Source: Anastatus disparis
Lineage: Eukaryota; Arthropoda; Insecta; Hymenoptera; Eupelmidae
Length of the DNA: 64,000 nucleotides
Reading direction: 5' to 3'
Assembly (NCBI GenBank): GCA_017163975.1
Contig: JAFFSR010000343.1
Span: forward strand, 4,596,001-4,660,000
Shown here: one piece after another, positions 24,669 to 35,095 of the stretch
Numbering within the stretch: the stretch's first letter is position 1
Layout: the number at the start of each line of letters is the position of its first letter
Program-made: the position numbers and the translations under genes
The notes under the pieces: model-generated
Database searches by the model: none
Seen by the model: only the letters and a program-made list of their open reading frames with translations
What the model was told of the DNA's origin: nothing

Positions 24669-24714
24669 TAGGTGACGTCTGACTTTCCTCAAGAAAAGTA
24701 GCGAAGTTCAAAAC
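24669..24714 (+). promoter_or_regulatory. Promoter-like module, copy A
   Basis: CTAGGTGACGTCTGACTTTCC, split here as CTAGGTGACGTC and TGACTTTCC, then GCGAAGTTCAAAA. It shares the TGACGTC (CRE/ATF-like) box and the AGTTCAAA box with copies B and C. It precedes the gene starting at 24802. The TATAAGGA box of the other copies is not conserved here. Confidence 0.5.
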
Positions 24715-24801
24715 AGAAAGGGAAGCAGTAATCAAGGATTGAAATATTCGATTGACTTTCGATAATTTTGGAAGTCGGACAGAAATTAAATTTATTTCAG
24801 A

Positions 24802-25109
24802 ATGGAGTCAAAGGACGACTATCAACTGACAGAGGCGGACTATCGGCGACTGGAACTTGCTCGAGCTTATGCTGCAGAGGTGACCCGAATCGTTAGAATG
24901 ACCAGCCAACCACCATCAATGCAGCGCACGAATGGGGCAAGGCTGAACAGGCGGCCAAAAAGAACGCGACAGCAGCGAAAAGGAATGCGAAGCAAGGAAC
25001 CCCACAGTCTTCTCTGCCAAAGTCAGGTTTGAGAATTAAATACTCTCAAACTCTGACTGAGGATGAAAAGGCTGAGTTAGCTAAGCGTCTCCAAAAACGC
25101 AAGGCTTAG
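24802..25109 (+). pseudogene. Small charged Polinton-arm protein A, frameshifted
   Basis: Not a recognised family. The ATG frame begins MESKDDYQLTEADYRRLELA and runs to a TGA at 25032. A second frame of matching character (ending SQTLTEDEKAELAKRLQKRK) stays open to the TAG at 25109, with the changeover near 24930, so a single frameshift is likely. The protein would be about 100 residues, rich in Lys, Arg, Glu and Ala, probably helical. The segment YRRLELARAYAA resembles LQRLQLAREKAA in the third gene of the arm (26522), suggesting a duplicated family. Confidence 0.5.
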
Positions 25110-25350
25110 CCAAACGTCTTTGTGGACACTTGCCATTTTTTTTAGGCTGATTTCTATTTTGAGATCGGCCGCACATCAAATCAAAAAATAATTTTTCAGC
25201 TGTTCTGAGTTTACATTAAGAATATTGCAATTATTCAAAAATGTAGAACTTAGAAAATTTTTTAACTATATCCGATTGAATTTTGTTAAAAAGTTTGATT
25301 GGATATGATTGGATTTGAGACTAAGTCCTTAGATGTAGTCCTACCACTTA

Positions 25351-25411
25351 ACCGCTTAGTGGCGCCGTACTTTCCACAGATGAAATAGCAAAGTTCAAAG
25401 GATATAAGGAT
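25351..25411 (+). promoter_or_regulatory. Promoter-like module, copy B
   Basis: Boxes in order: ACCGCTTAGTGGCGCC, TACTTTCC, GATGAAATAGC, AAGTTCAAAGGATATAAGGA. The TATAAG lies about 50 bp before the ATG at 25453. Closely matches copy C at 26402. Confidence 0.6.
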
Positions 25412-25452
25412 CTAATTCCAAGGGTTAAATATGATGAATCAATCATTTCAAA

Positions 25453-26026
25453 ATGAGTCCAAACAATGTAATCGATGAAGCTATTAGAAAAATCCAAAGT
25501 CTCCCATGTGTAGGGGACATAGAAGATAATGAATCATTGGTTGAGATTTTGGTAAGTATAAATATTTAATTTAGTGGTAGTTATTTATACAACTTCAAAT
25601 ATTCTTGTTTTCTAGGATATTGATACCATACTTTCATCGATAACATCGACTCCTCCAAGACCGCACTCACCTCTTCCACCAACATTATCATCGTCATCTT
25701 CAACACTCTTATCATATATAGATCCAGATCTTTGGCGATTATTATTACTGCCTCTACCACCACCACCAACGACACCATACCATATGCCGGACCTGTATAT
25801 GGATGAGGATGTTGCATCAATGAGGAAGGAGGTAACTAGCATCATTGATAATGACGATAAGTTCCTCCAGAAGAAAAAGAGGCTTAACCAACGGATGAAG
25901 GGTAGGAAAGGCTTTGTCGTCCACGCATGTCGCAGACGTCACGCTTGGGAGCGAGTTCTTACTCAACCCAACCGAGTACCAACAAGTAGATGGAGAAAGC
26001 CAAAGAGATTTTTATTTAGTTCTTAG
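25453..26026 (+). CDS. Small two-exon protein B, unknown function
   Basis: Exon 1 is 25453-25551 (33 codons), the 63-bp intron is 25552-25615 (GTAAGT ... TTTTCTAG), and exon 2 is 25616-26026, in frame, giving 169 residues. The N terminus is acidic (DIEDNESLVEIL). The middle is Ser/Pro-rich with LLLLPLPPPPTTP. The C terminus is strongly basic (KKKRLNQRMKGRKG, ACRRRHAWERV), suggesting nucleic-acid binding or a nuclear signal. No stops, unlike its neighbours. It follows promoter module B and is followed by 3' stem-loop copy 1. Family unrecognised; its placement in the Polinton arm is inferred from the shared modules. Confidence 0.6.
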
Positions 26027-26229
26027 TGTATTTGTGTTTTATTTTTTGTATTTTATATTGTGTTTTATATTGTGTTTTTTGTATTACGTATTTTTAAATT
26101 ATGTATATTTTGTAATTTTGTATTTTGTATTGTGTTTTGTTTTGAATTATGTATTATGTATTAATATTAATAAAGTTTGAGAATGTTACACGCATGTATA
26201 TATGTGTGTATGTGTACTAAAAAAGAAAA

Positions 26230-26332
26230 AGAGAATTATAAAATTAAAGGAAAGAAAAAAAATGTATGGTTGTTTTTCACTGGTAGAGAGCGTTGGTTGG
26301 CGCTCTTACCACTTCTTCATTCTCTTTATTAT
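26230..26332 (+). terminator. Polinton 3' stem-loop module, copy 1
   Basis: Stem-loop 26282-26310: GGTA, bulged G, AGAGCG, loop TTGGTTGG, CGCTCT, TACC. Upstream is the box GGTTGTTTTTCACTGG, and outer arms AAAGAGAAT/ATTCTCTTT can pair. It lies 200-300 bp after the stop of protein B, downstream of TTAATAAAG-like poly(A) signals. The role as 3'-end element is inference. Confidence 0.55.
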
Positions 26333-26401
26333 GCATTAATTACATACATTTTCGTTAAAAAGATAAGATGAATCTGGATATATAAGTTTTTAAGAGAATT
26401 T

Positions 26402-26470
26402 TACCGCTTGACCGCTAGGTGACGTCAAACTTCTCGTGGATAAAATAACCTAGTTCAAAAGATATAAGGA
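26402..26470 (+). promoter_or_regulatory. Promoter-like module, copy C
   Basis: TACCGCTTGACCGCTAGGTG continues into TGACGTCAAACTTCTC, then GATAAAATAACC and AGTTCAAAAGATATAAGGA. The full CRE palindrome TGACGTCA is present. It is followed 50 bp later by the ATG at 26522. Confidence 0.6.
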
Positions 26471-26521
26471 AAAGGATTCGAGGGGGCAGATACAGTCAAC
26501 TTTACTGGTGCGCAAAGGAAA

Positions 26522-26979
26522 ATGAATCAAGAAGTATACTTATACTGAACAACTTATAGATGAAGATGTCTTTATCCTAATTTTTTTTTTTGTTTTCAGT
26601 ACTCATCACAACTCCAAAGACTCCAGCTAGCCAGAGAGAAGGCGGCGGGAATCGAAAAAAAGGCTTAAAATAATGCGTCAGGAGAGAGATGAAATAATAT
26701 TTAAGAGTCAGTCCATATTGCCACCAACTCCTATTCCAGAAGCTACTGAGAATCAGTTCATATTGCCACCAACTCCTGTTCCGGAAGCGAAAAGAGTCAG
26801 CTTATGTGATGGAACGAGGTAAAGAAATCATAGCTGATTTGGATATTATAAGATTGAGAATAAAAGAAAGATTAAAGAGTAAGATCTCAAAAAATATTAA
26901 CTATGAAAATCTACCTCGCTCACTTATAAATAGTAGAAGATGCTTGAAAAAGCGAAATGTATTAAAAAAAAAAAAATAA
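26522..26979 (+). pseudogene. Small charged Polinton-arm protein C, decayed
   Basis: The ATG frame stops after eight codons. Coding character continues in other frames: YTYTEQLIDEDV (26545-26575), an acceptor-like TTTTGTTTTCAG ending 26599, YSSQLQRLQLAREKAAG, a duplicated ILPPTPIPEA / ILPPTPVPEA block, and finally ERGKEIIADLDIIRLRIKER to a stop at 26979. Several frameshifts are therefore needed to explain it. It probably derives from the same kind of small gene as protein A. Unknown function. Confidence 0.45.
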
Positions 26980-27020
26980 ATTGTAAAAATAAATTGTAAA
27001 AATGAAGAAAATAAATGAAA

Positions 27021-27105
27021 ATGAGAAAGTTAAAGGAGAGGAAAAAGATTATGGTTGTTTCTTACAGGTAAAGAGCGTTGGTTGGGGTTCTTACTACTTT
27101 CTCAT
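27021..27105 (+). terminator. Polinton 3' stem-loop module, copy 2
   Basis: Inner stem 27068-27094 (GTAA, bulged A, GAGC, loop GTTGGTTGGG, GTTC, TTAC). The perfect 10-bp outer stem is ATGAGAAAGT (27021-27030) with ACTTTCTCAT (27096-27105). The box GGTTGTTTCTTACAGG precedes it. It follows the stop of gene C by about 40 bp. Confidence 0.55.
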
Positions 27106-27440
27106 TCTCTTCTTATTATACACATTCATCTATACATATTCAAATAAGAATTAAACACATATATAATACCAGTATTTGAACTTAGTCATATCGGTATTTA
27201 AACTTATTCATATCAGTATTTAAACTTTTTCATATCAGTATTTAAACTTATTTATATCAGTATTTAAACTTATTTAAATCAGTATTCAAACTCATTCATA
27301 TCAGTATTCAAACTCATTCATATCAGTATTTAAACTCATTCATATCAGTATTAAAACTCATTCATATTATTAAAACTTGTTCATATCAATGTTTACATCG
27401 AATGTATGTGTATAGATGAATGTGTATAATAATAAAGAAA

Positions 27441-27524
27441 ATAAGAAAGTGGTAAGAGCCCCAATCATCGCCCTTAAACTTTGAGGAACAACTATAAGTT
27501 TTCCTCTCCTTTAAACTTTCTCAT
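27441..27524 (-). terminator. Polinton 3' stem-loop module, copy 3
   Basis: Minus-strand equivalent of copy 2. The inner stem lies at 27452-27479, with a 10-nt loop reading GATGATTGGG on the minus strand. Outer pairing is between 27515-27524 and 27441-27450. With copia removed it lies about 80-160 bp after the stop codon of the minus-strand gene ending at 35140. Confidence 0.5.
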
Positions 27525-27559
27525 TCTCATTTATTTTCTTTATTTTTACAATTTATAAT

Positions 27560-27801
27560 TGTTAAATAATTAATAAAAGCAGAGCATAATTTTTATTAAA
27601 TGAAAAGTATTTATTTAATCAATACAAGAATAACTTAATTAAATGATCTCTCTATACAATAATGAAATACAAGCTCTGACTTTAACAGACGGACTTGAAC
27701 TGTACTGAATGACGACGAGACGCAACTTGATTCTCTTCAACTGTCTACTAAATATTCTCAATAGGTGGCGACACCTAGTATGAGTGTGTATATTTTCAAC
27801 A
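27560..27801 (-). repeat. Copia 3' LTR
   Basis: 242 bp, TGTT...AACA on the plus strand. Matches the other LTR at all but three positions plus a 3-bp indel near 27580. Confidence 0.95.
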
Positions 27802-27816
27802 CTCCCTCCCACACTC
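27802..27816 (-). promoter_or_regulatory. Copia polypurine tract
   Basis: On the minus strand GAGTGTGGGAGGGAG stands directly before the 3' LTR, the normal place for the plus-strand primer. Confidence 0.85.
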
Positions 27817-28056
27817 ATACATATTTTAATTAAAAGAGTTGTAGCATCTCTCTCGTTCTTATTGTTTCTGTTCTGATCTTTCATTTAGTTCCTGTAATAT
27901 AGAAAAAAAGTTTGTTAATAACTTAACTAAAATACATATCAGAAATATAATCAGTCAATGTTATCAGTCGTTAAATATTTGTTTGGTCAGTCGTTCATGT
28001 AATTCAAATGACAAAGGTTTTGTGAATACATCAGTTATCTGACTTTTAGAGGAAAT

Positions 28057-30130
28057 TCAACTGATATCAATTAAACCTCTAGTTACACATTCCTTTACAT
28101 AATGTTCTTTTATTTCGGTCATATGTCTTAATTTGTTTTCACCTCCAGTCTTAACGCTTGCTTCTGTTGCCTTGTTATCACACCATAATAGAATTGATGC
28201 TAATTCTTGTTTTAACAATCTTTTAAAATTTGATATAAGGATATCAATTCTTGAGCGCATTCGTTTATAGAAACATATTTCTGTCTGTGAGTTCTTCAGG
28301 ATGTTGTGTCTTCGAAAAACTTGATCACATAGCTACTGGTCGTAAGAGAATTTTTGCAGTTGTCAAAACTTGCATCTGAAAATCCTTGTAAACAGTCGTT
28401 TTGTCCTTTATATCTAAGTTCAAAGTCTTTTGTTCTTCTTAATTATTCAAATACTCTTTCAATCTTCTACCAGTCATTTTTCAGTAAAGTTGATTTGGTG
28501 TCTGCATAGAGTATTTACCTCATATGCAATTTCTGGCCTGTTTGCATTGGTTTCTTCTTTTCTTCACGCTGTCTTCTCTTCCTATTGGCTACCTGATTAA
28601 TTACCATAGGTGTTCGTTGGGTGGGTGATTGATCCAAACTAAACTTCTTTAGCATTTTGTTTATTTATTGTTCTTGCTTAATGCTCAGTATCCTTTTTTT
28701 TCTGTCTTATTTTATTTCTGAGCCTAAAGAACTTTTAGTTTCACTAGTTTCTGTCATTTTAAATTCTTTCTTTACATTTGTCTTCATTCTTTCAATCATC
28801 TTTACATTGTTACAAACTAGCAGAATGTCATCTGCATACTAAATCAAGATAAGAAATCCGTCTTTTTCTTGCTGAGTAAATAGACAAGGCTCATTGTTGA
28901 ATGATCTAAGTCCACATTTCTTTACTGTCCTTTTAAATCTTTCATTCCAACATTTTAGACTGACTTTCAAATCGCATAAAGCATTTTCCAATATACACAT
29001 CTTGTTTTGTTTGATCCTTTCATAAGCAGTCATCCCTTCAGGTATTTCCATATATATCTCACTGTTTCAATATCCATTTAGAAAAGCTGTCTTCACGTCC
29101 ATCTGACATATTTCTGAATCCAGTTTGTTTGCCATTGCCAGTATAGATCTGATCAAATGTAATCGTGAAACCGGTGCATATGTTTCTTGCATATCATACT
29201 CATTTCTGTCTTTAAAACTACAAATTACTAATCTGGCTTTATATCTTATTTTACTGTCTTCTTTCTTTTAAATACCCATCTTGAATGTATAATGTTTGAT
29301 CTTTTTGTGTCATTCATTACAATTGATATGTCAACTAATTTTCATACATTATACTTATACATACACTCTAATTCTTCAATAATAGTTTTGGTCCATTTTT
29401 TTTTGTTTATCTTTTGACTTTATGGCTTCCAAGTGTGTACTCAGGTCATTATTTATTTCTGTTAATAAAACATGAGTTTCTTCATTTATCTTATTTTCTG
29501 TACTTGTTTGTGTTTCTATTGATAATTCAATCTGTCGTTTTGTTTTCTCTCCCTCCGATTCTTGCACTTCATATTCAGTATTTTTCTTAACCTTTGTCGG
29601 TCGTCCTACTAATTTTTTTTTTTATTTCCTCTCCCTCCAATCCTTGTTACTTTTTATCAGCCTTATTATTTTCGTTTCTTGGTCGTCTAACTGGTCTTTT
29701 GACTTTCTCTCCCTCCGGTTTTTGTATTCGTGTTTCATTTTCTCTGTCTTCTAATACAAAATTCACAAACCATGTATCTTTATCTTTTCATCAATTTGTT
29801 TCCAGTCTTGTATATCAGTTGTTGCATATCTGTCCTTGTAGACTAATTTTTTTTTTTTTTTTTCGTTGAATCGTACATCTCTGCTTTCGTATAGTTTACA
29901 TAAAACCCATTGTGTCTGAATTCATTATTTGCAAAGGTTCAATTGTTCTATGCTTTACTGTCTTAAATGGCAATTTGTTAAACTTTGCAATCATACACAC
30001 TTCACAGTCTTTCAATGTACCATCAAATACAGCCTGTTTTAAAGTTTTGATATTAGGAAATTTTAATTGTAATTTTCTTAAATAATCAACTTATGCATGG
30101 CCCATTCGAAAATACCACAAATTAGCGTAG
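28057..30130 (-). pseudogene. Copia pol remnant: integrase, reverse transcriptase, RNase H
   Basis: Read leftwards: LWYFRMGHA then KDCEVCMIAKFNKLPF (GAG-pre-integrase HHCC-type zinc motif, 29980-30130); a long, badly shifted integrase region; ILENALCDLKVSLKCWNERF with EPCLFTQQEKDGFLIL and YADDILL (RT, 28800-29050); then LLWCDNKATEASVKTGGENK and HYVKECVTRGLI (RNase H, 28057-28210). Numerous frameshifts and stops lie between the blocks. The YADD catalytic pair survives; polymerase function does not. Confidence 0.85.
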
Positions 30131-30468
30131 TTGTTTGTATTTATTTACTCTGTCGCTTTTGTATTTTCAATCTCACATTGAGATTCTTCACTGACTTCAA
30201 TCTCATGTGATTTATAAATATTTCTGTCTGCAATCTCAATATTTTTCTTCTTTGACTGTCTGATTTTCTTCCTTTTCATTAAATTGATTATTTTCTTCAA
30301 TATTCTGTTTTTCGTTCATTCTACTTGTCGTTACATATACTAGAACCTGTCTTTGTTTTAAATTATTTTCTGTCGCATCTCATTCAAATTCAATCAACCA
30401 ATATGGCTGATTATATATTGGCAAGGATGAAAAATTTTCATTTAAGTATTCCATGCAGATTACTCTGT

Positions 30469-32283
30469 CTAAAATAATAAATTTTCCATCAATCGTATTT
30501 GTTTGCACGCTTCCTTCTCCCTTAGATTTAAGATTTGCGCTGCAGTCTTTATTTCCGCATTGGACTCCGTCCAGTTGTTTAATAAATGTCTTGAAATCAA
30601 CTTTGAATTTGTCGAACGTTCTGTCGCACCACTGTCAGCACTCGCTTCATTAGTCTTTTTGTTTCTAGATTCTAATTGGTTAAAACTGCCTCCTTTTTGA
30701 TATTTTCCTCTGTTGTATTTTACATAATTTTCTTGTCTCCTTTTATTGTCAGATTTTGCTCGTTTTTGATTGACATTATTAATTAGATTAGCTATCTTAC
30801 TTGTGAATGTTGTCCGACTTGTACTTTCTTTACTTTTATTATTATAATATTTTGATTCATACCTTTTTCTGTCTTTCTGTCTCGAATGTCCCTGACACTT
30901 TGGACATGTTGAGATCACATGATCACGGGTAAATATCTGACAAAAGTAACACTTCTTTATGCTATTTCCCTGTCGTGGGCAGTCGCTGGCACAGTACCCA
31001 TAACTGTCGCATTCAAAACATCGCACTTTCTGTATCGCCCTTGATTTGACCGTCATAGCTGTCGTTTGATGGCTTTCAACCTGTATAATAAGTAATTTTA
31101 GTTTATCATAAGATAACCCTTTCACTATAACACTTTCTGTCATAAAACTTATTCCTTCTACTTGATGTTCTTTGCTTATGATAGTATTATAAAAGAAATC
31201 TCTTTCGTCTTCTTCAGGCAACGATTTAACTTTTGGCATGTTATTATAACTTCTTACTATTTCTTCAAATCTGTCTATAAAATTAACTGCCTTTTTCTTT
31301 CGCTGGATTATACTGTATGTTGTATTTTTTTAATACTAGATGAAGTTACATTTACCTCGCTTCAATTTAATTGTTTCGCTTTAATTTCTTTAATTCTGTT
31401 CAACAATTCAACTAAATCTTTAATTTTCATAACTCTAGCATGATAGTCTCTATCTATTCTACTTATTAAAATATCACGGACTTTCATTTGCTACAATAGT
31501 ACTATCTACAACATACAATAAGTCCAGCGAACTTAATTCAGACATAAAATAATCCAAAGTTTTCAAATGTGATTTGAGTCGTTAATTTATAATAGCGTTT
31601 TACTGGTCCGTCTTTTCTAGTTAGTCCGGTTTTAATAATTTCTGTCAATTGTTTAAAAACGTCTAAAATACTGTCATTTTCTTTATTAAGTCTTTTATCA
31701 ACCTTTATTTGTATTAAACGCGATATTTTCAATTTATTTACCAGTCCTAAGTATTCGTCCAAGACTTTCGAGTTCCCGGAACCTTCTGCGTTAAGTGTAT
31801 AATTTTCAAAATCATTGTTTACCTTATATGTTGTTTTGCTGTCTTTAGATTTATCTATTCTTTCTGACTCGTTACCTGTAGTAATCCTCCTTTCCCTGTT
31901 CAAATTTCTCCCTCATTGCGTTTAGAGCCTGGCCGTCAAAGACCCACATGGCGCTTCACTTCTTCACCATCAAAGCCATCAAATCATCATCTCCTTTCCG
32001 CTCTATTCTTCTTTTCTTCGCCTCTCTTGCTCTTTGCCATTTTTGCCTTAACTGTATTGAATTTATCCATTACCTTGTCCAGTTTATCAGATAGGTCAGC
32101 CAATTTCGCTTCAGTCATTTCATTCATTCTGTTTTCTGTCTCCGTCTTTATTTCTGCCGTTTCAGTCGTATTGTAATGCTTATCTGTCTCTTCTCTGTCT
32201 TTAGCTCCGTCTTCGTTCTTATTTTCATCTGTTTTTCTGTCGTATACATATTTTTCCAATACATCATTCAATTTTGCTGTCAA
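30469..32283 (-). pseudogene. Copia gag and protease remnant
   Basis: Open pieces at 31987-32283 (charged, coiled-coil-like), 31538-31903 and 30469-31239. The last has a zinc-knuckle-like CFECDSYGYCASDCP in which Tyr stands where His is usual. It also has a second Cys cluster (CYFCQIF...CPKCQG) and the aspartic protease motif ADSGATE near residue 200. Breaks between pieces show decay. Confidence 0.75.
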
Positions 32284-32299
32284 ACCTTTGATTTGTTTC

Positions 32300-32679
32300 T
32301 GTCTTTCCTTAACTGTCGCTATTTGACCTCCTGTAGTTACTTTAACTACAGTTTTTCACAGAACCGTCTTCAAAACCGTCACTTTATTCTACTTTCTGTT
32401 CTGTCTCGTTATATAGCCCCTCCGTCTTCTCAGTCTCATTGCTGTCGTTAATTCTGTCTTTTCTCTCTTTCTTATCAGTCATAGTGTGGCCACCTGTCGT
32501 ACAATAGGGCATATATAATCTGTCTTCACTCTGTCTTCATCTCTGTGACTGTCCTTATCACCAGGTCAAATTCTTCACTCGTGACGTACTTGTCAACTAT
32601 ATAGGAATAGTAAACCAATATAAATAAAATTCATATAATTTTGTCGAACACAAGCAAAACTAGATAATTTACGTTAGAG

Positions 32680-32750
<71 letters not shown>

Positions 32751-34837
32751 GAGCTTAATAGACCGAACAAAAGCCCTTCAAGCTCAATATATCTATCAAA
32801 ATAAAGTGAATCAACCTAGTATGCCGAACACAAGCAATATTAGGTCATTCATATTTATGACAATTTAAGAGAATCAATCTAACATGCCGAACACAAGCAA
32901 TGTTAAATCAATCAAATTTGCCAGTTATTTATGTATATTTTCATATTTACAATTATACATATGTGCTATTATTCCCATACACAATATACTGAACACAAGT
33001 ATTATTATGTATGTGAAAGCAGCAACTATGATCGATCAATATTATTTTTAAAACCATGGATATATTTATTGAAAAATATTTTTATATACGTACGTTCAAG
33101 CTTAATAAAATAAAATTTTTAATTTGAAATAATCATTATTCATTACTTAATTTGTATTCAATTTGTCATAATTTTGAATACAATACTGCCTTCAACAACT
33201 GTCATATACATATTCTCATGAGGATGTTTTGTGAAGTTGCAATAAACTTCTTTCCTCTGTATAATGATAATTTCAAATAATTAAACATTCTTAAATATAT
33301 TTTTCTTAAAGTCGTTCTTTTCTGTCTTTTCTTTTAATCAGTCTTTTGTATACATTTACATAAACTTTATTTTTGTCCGCTTTGATTTAGTTTGTTTCGC
33401 TTCACTAATTCTGTCTCTTTCTTAATCTGTCATTTTTATCGCGACGGCGCGCACACTCCTATACATATACGATCACACTTATATACTGTCTCTTTTCTTT
33501 ATGCTATAACCATGTTATACGTACATATGTATATGTATATACCTGCGAGTTTATTCTCGCCTTTTAGCAGTCACCGTCTTTCTGTCTTTTTCTAATTGCG
33601 CGCGCACGTCTTTTTATTGTACACGGCGTCGACGTCTTTTCATTAACTCGACTTGGGCCTATGGCCGCTATGTTTGTGTGCATTATTATCTTTCAGTTTA
33701 AAGAAGTTAGGCCAACGCCTTTCTTCCTTCAAGCAATCATACTTAGTATTTCAACATAAAAACGCGTCCGTTTTTACATTCATTTTTAATTATAGCGAAA
33801 TTTAACCAAATTCAAGCGGCACTTTTTGCAAATATTATTTTTTAACCGGTTTTCATTTATTTCTTTCTATACCGTCATAAATCTGTTCAGACCTCGCGCG
33901 TGCATCCACTATACATACATATATATATACACACACATACACATATATATATATATACGTATATACATACATATACATCTGCCTTAAACATGGATACGCG
34001 GCATACACAAACTCATATTTACACACACACATACATGTCAGCCATTTTCATTTTAATAATTTTATTAACAGTCATTCATACACGATCACTATTATAAAAT
34101 AAAAGGAAAATTCAGACAAGTTTTTATCGGTTGCATACACTAGTCATGTTATATATATACATACACATATATATATTTCAGTCTGTACTGTCATAAATTT
34201 ATTCAGACTCTATGCGCGCATTTCTTTTATATATACATATATATATATACATATATATACACGTACACACACGTATTTAATCAACAAAAATTTTCTTTTA
34301 TTTATTGCCGTCGTTCATCATTTTTTTATTTTATTAATAATCATAATTATTTCGTGCGTGCACGGTCCTCTTCCTCCTATGTATATACATATACATACAC
34401 ATACACATATATATGCATGTATACAACATAAGAAGATCGCACAAACACGCACGAACCTGTCGCTTTCCGGCTTTACCTCGCGTCATAGCACCCAACATGG
34501 CGACTCGTTTTATTTCTCTCTCACTCTCTCTCACTATAGACTAGCGCACGACGCTAGCTATCTCTGTCTTTAGCTTTCTTTTTACTAACGCGCATACGAC
34601 GCCATTACTGCCGTATAGCATTGAGAGAGAACCAAAAAACAAAACTCTTACCCGGAGTCAACTCCTTTCTTTCCCCCTGTTGTCCTTCGACCTGTCTTTT
34701 CGTTCCTTGACTCGTCATCTCTGTCGCTTCCACCAGGAGATAAAGAACAATAAAACAATTCACCAACCAGACTGACGCACGCTCTAAGCCACACAAACCC
34801 CTTTCTTAATTTAATTAAATAAAACACGCAGTTAAAA
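32300..34837 (-). other. Copia 5' leader, unusually long and repeat-rich
   Basis: About 2.5 kb between PBS and recognisable gag. It contains a (TA)n tract at 32686-32748, four copies of GAACACAAGCAA-like motif (32645, 32825, 32889, 32992), and TA/CA/CATA microsatellites at 33908-34300 and 34380-34420. No protein recognised. The word CTGTC (GACAG in sense) is very frequent here and throughout the element. Confidence 0.6.
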
Positions 34838-34856
34838 GCACTCTGGGCTCATAACC
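34838..34856 (-). promoter_or_regulatory. Copia primer binding site, initiator tRNA-Met anticodon type
   Basis: Directly after the 5' LTR the minus strand reads GGTTATGAGCCCAGAG. Its complement CTCTGGGCTCATAACC has the anticodon-loop sequence of initiator tRNA-Met (CTCATAA). Drosophila copia is known to prime with a tRNA-iMet half molecule cut in the anticodon arm; this site fits that mode. Confidence 0.75.
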
Positions 34857-35095
34857 TGTTAAATAATTAATAAAAGAGCACAATTTTTATTAAATGAAAA
34901 GTATTTATTTAATCAATACAAGAATAACTTAATTAAATGATCTCTCTATACAATAATGAAATACAAGCTCTGGCTTTAACAGACGGACTTGAACTGAACT
35001 GAATGACGACGAGACGCAACTTGATTCTCTTCAACTGTCTACTAAATATTCTCAATAGGTGGCGACACCTAGTATGAGTGTGTATATTTTCAACA
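34857..35095 (-). repeat. Copia 5' LTR
   Basis: 239 bp, nearly identical to 27560-27801. It starts the element in its reading direction and abuts the Polinton at ATAAT. Confidence 0.95.

Larger units (their letters stand above)
26983..27559. repeat. Inverted repeat with 22-bp tandem array at convergent gene ends
   Basis: Arms 26983-27140 and 27400-27559 are inverted copies (about 85 percent identical), each containing a 3' stem-loop module. Between them lie about nine units of CAGTATTTAAACTTATTCATAT (22 bp; 27171-27393). Gene C arrives from the left; the two-exon minus-strand gene at 35140-35833 arrives from the right once the copia insertion is subtracted. Confidence 0.7.
27560..35095 (-). 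mobile_element. Copia (Ty1-like) LTR retrotransposon, complete LTRs, dead coding region
   Basis: LTRs at 27560-27801 and 34857-35095 begin TGTT and end AACA on the plus strand, and are flanked by the 5-bp duplication ATAAT (27555-27559 and 35096-35100). The element reads right to left. PBS, polypurine tract, Gag zinc knuckle, DSGA protease, integrase zinc motif, RT and RNase H fragments appear in copia order. LTRs differ by three substitutions and one 3-bp indel, yet the pol region is full of stops. It sits inside the Polinton. Confidence 0.92.

Noticed and set aside
27171..27393. CRISPR-like array
   Set aside because: The 22-bp units are directly tandem without unique spacers, in a eukaryotic transposon.
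30453..32451. Plus-strand Ser/Phe-rich frames in the copia body
   Set aside because: Antisense of gag; no motifs.
33900..34573. His/Tyr/Thr-rich frames
   Set aside because: Products of CA/TA/CATA microsatellites in the copia leader.
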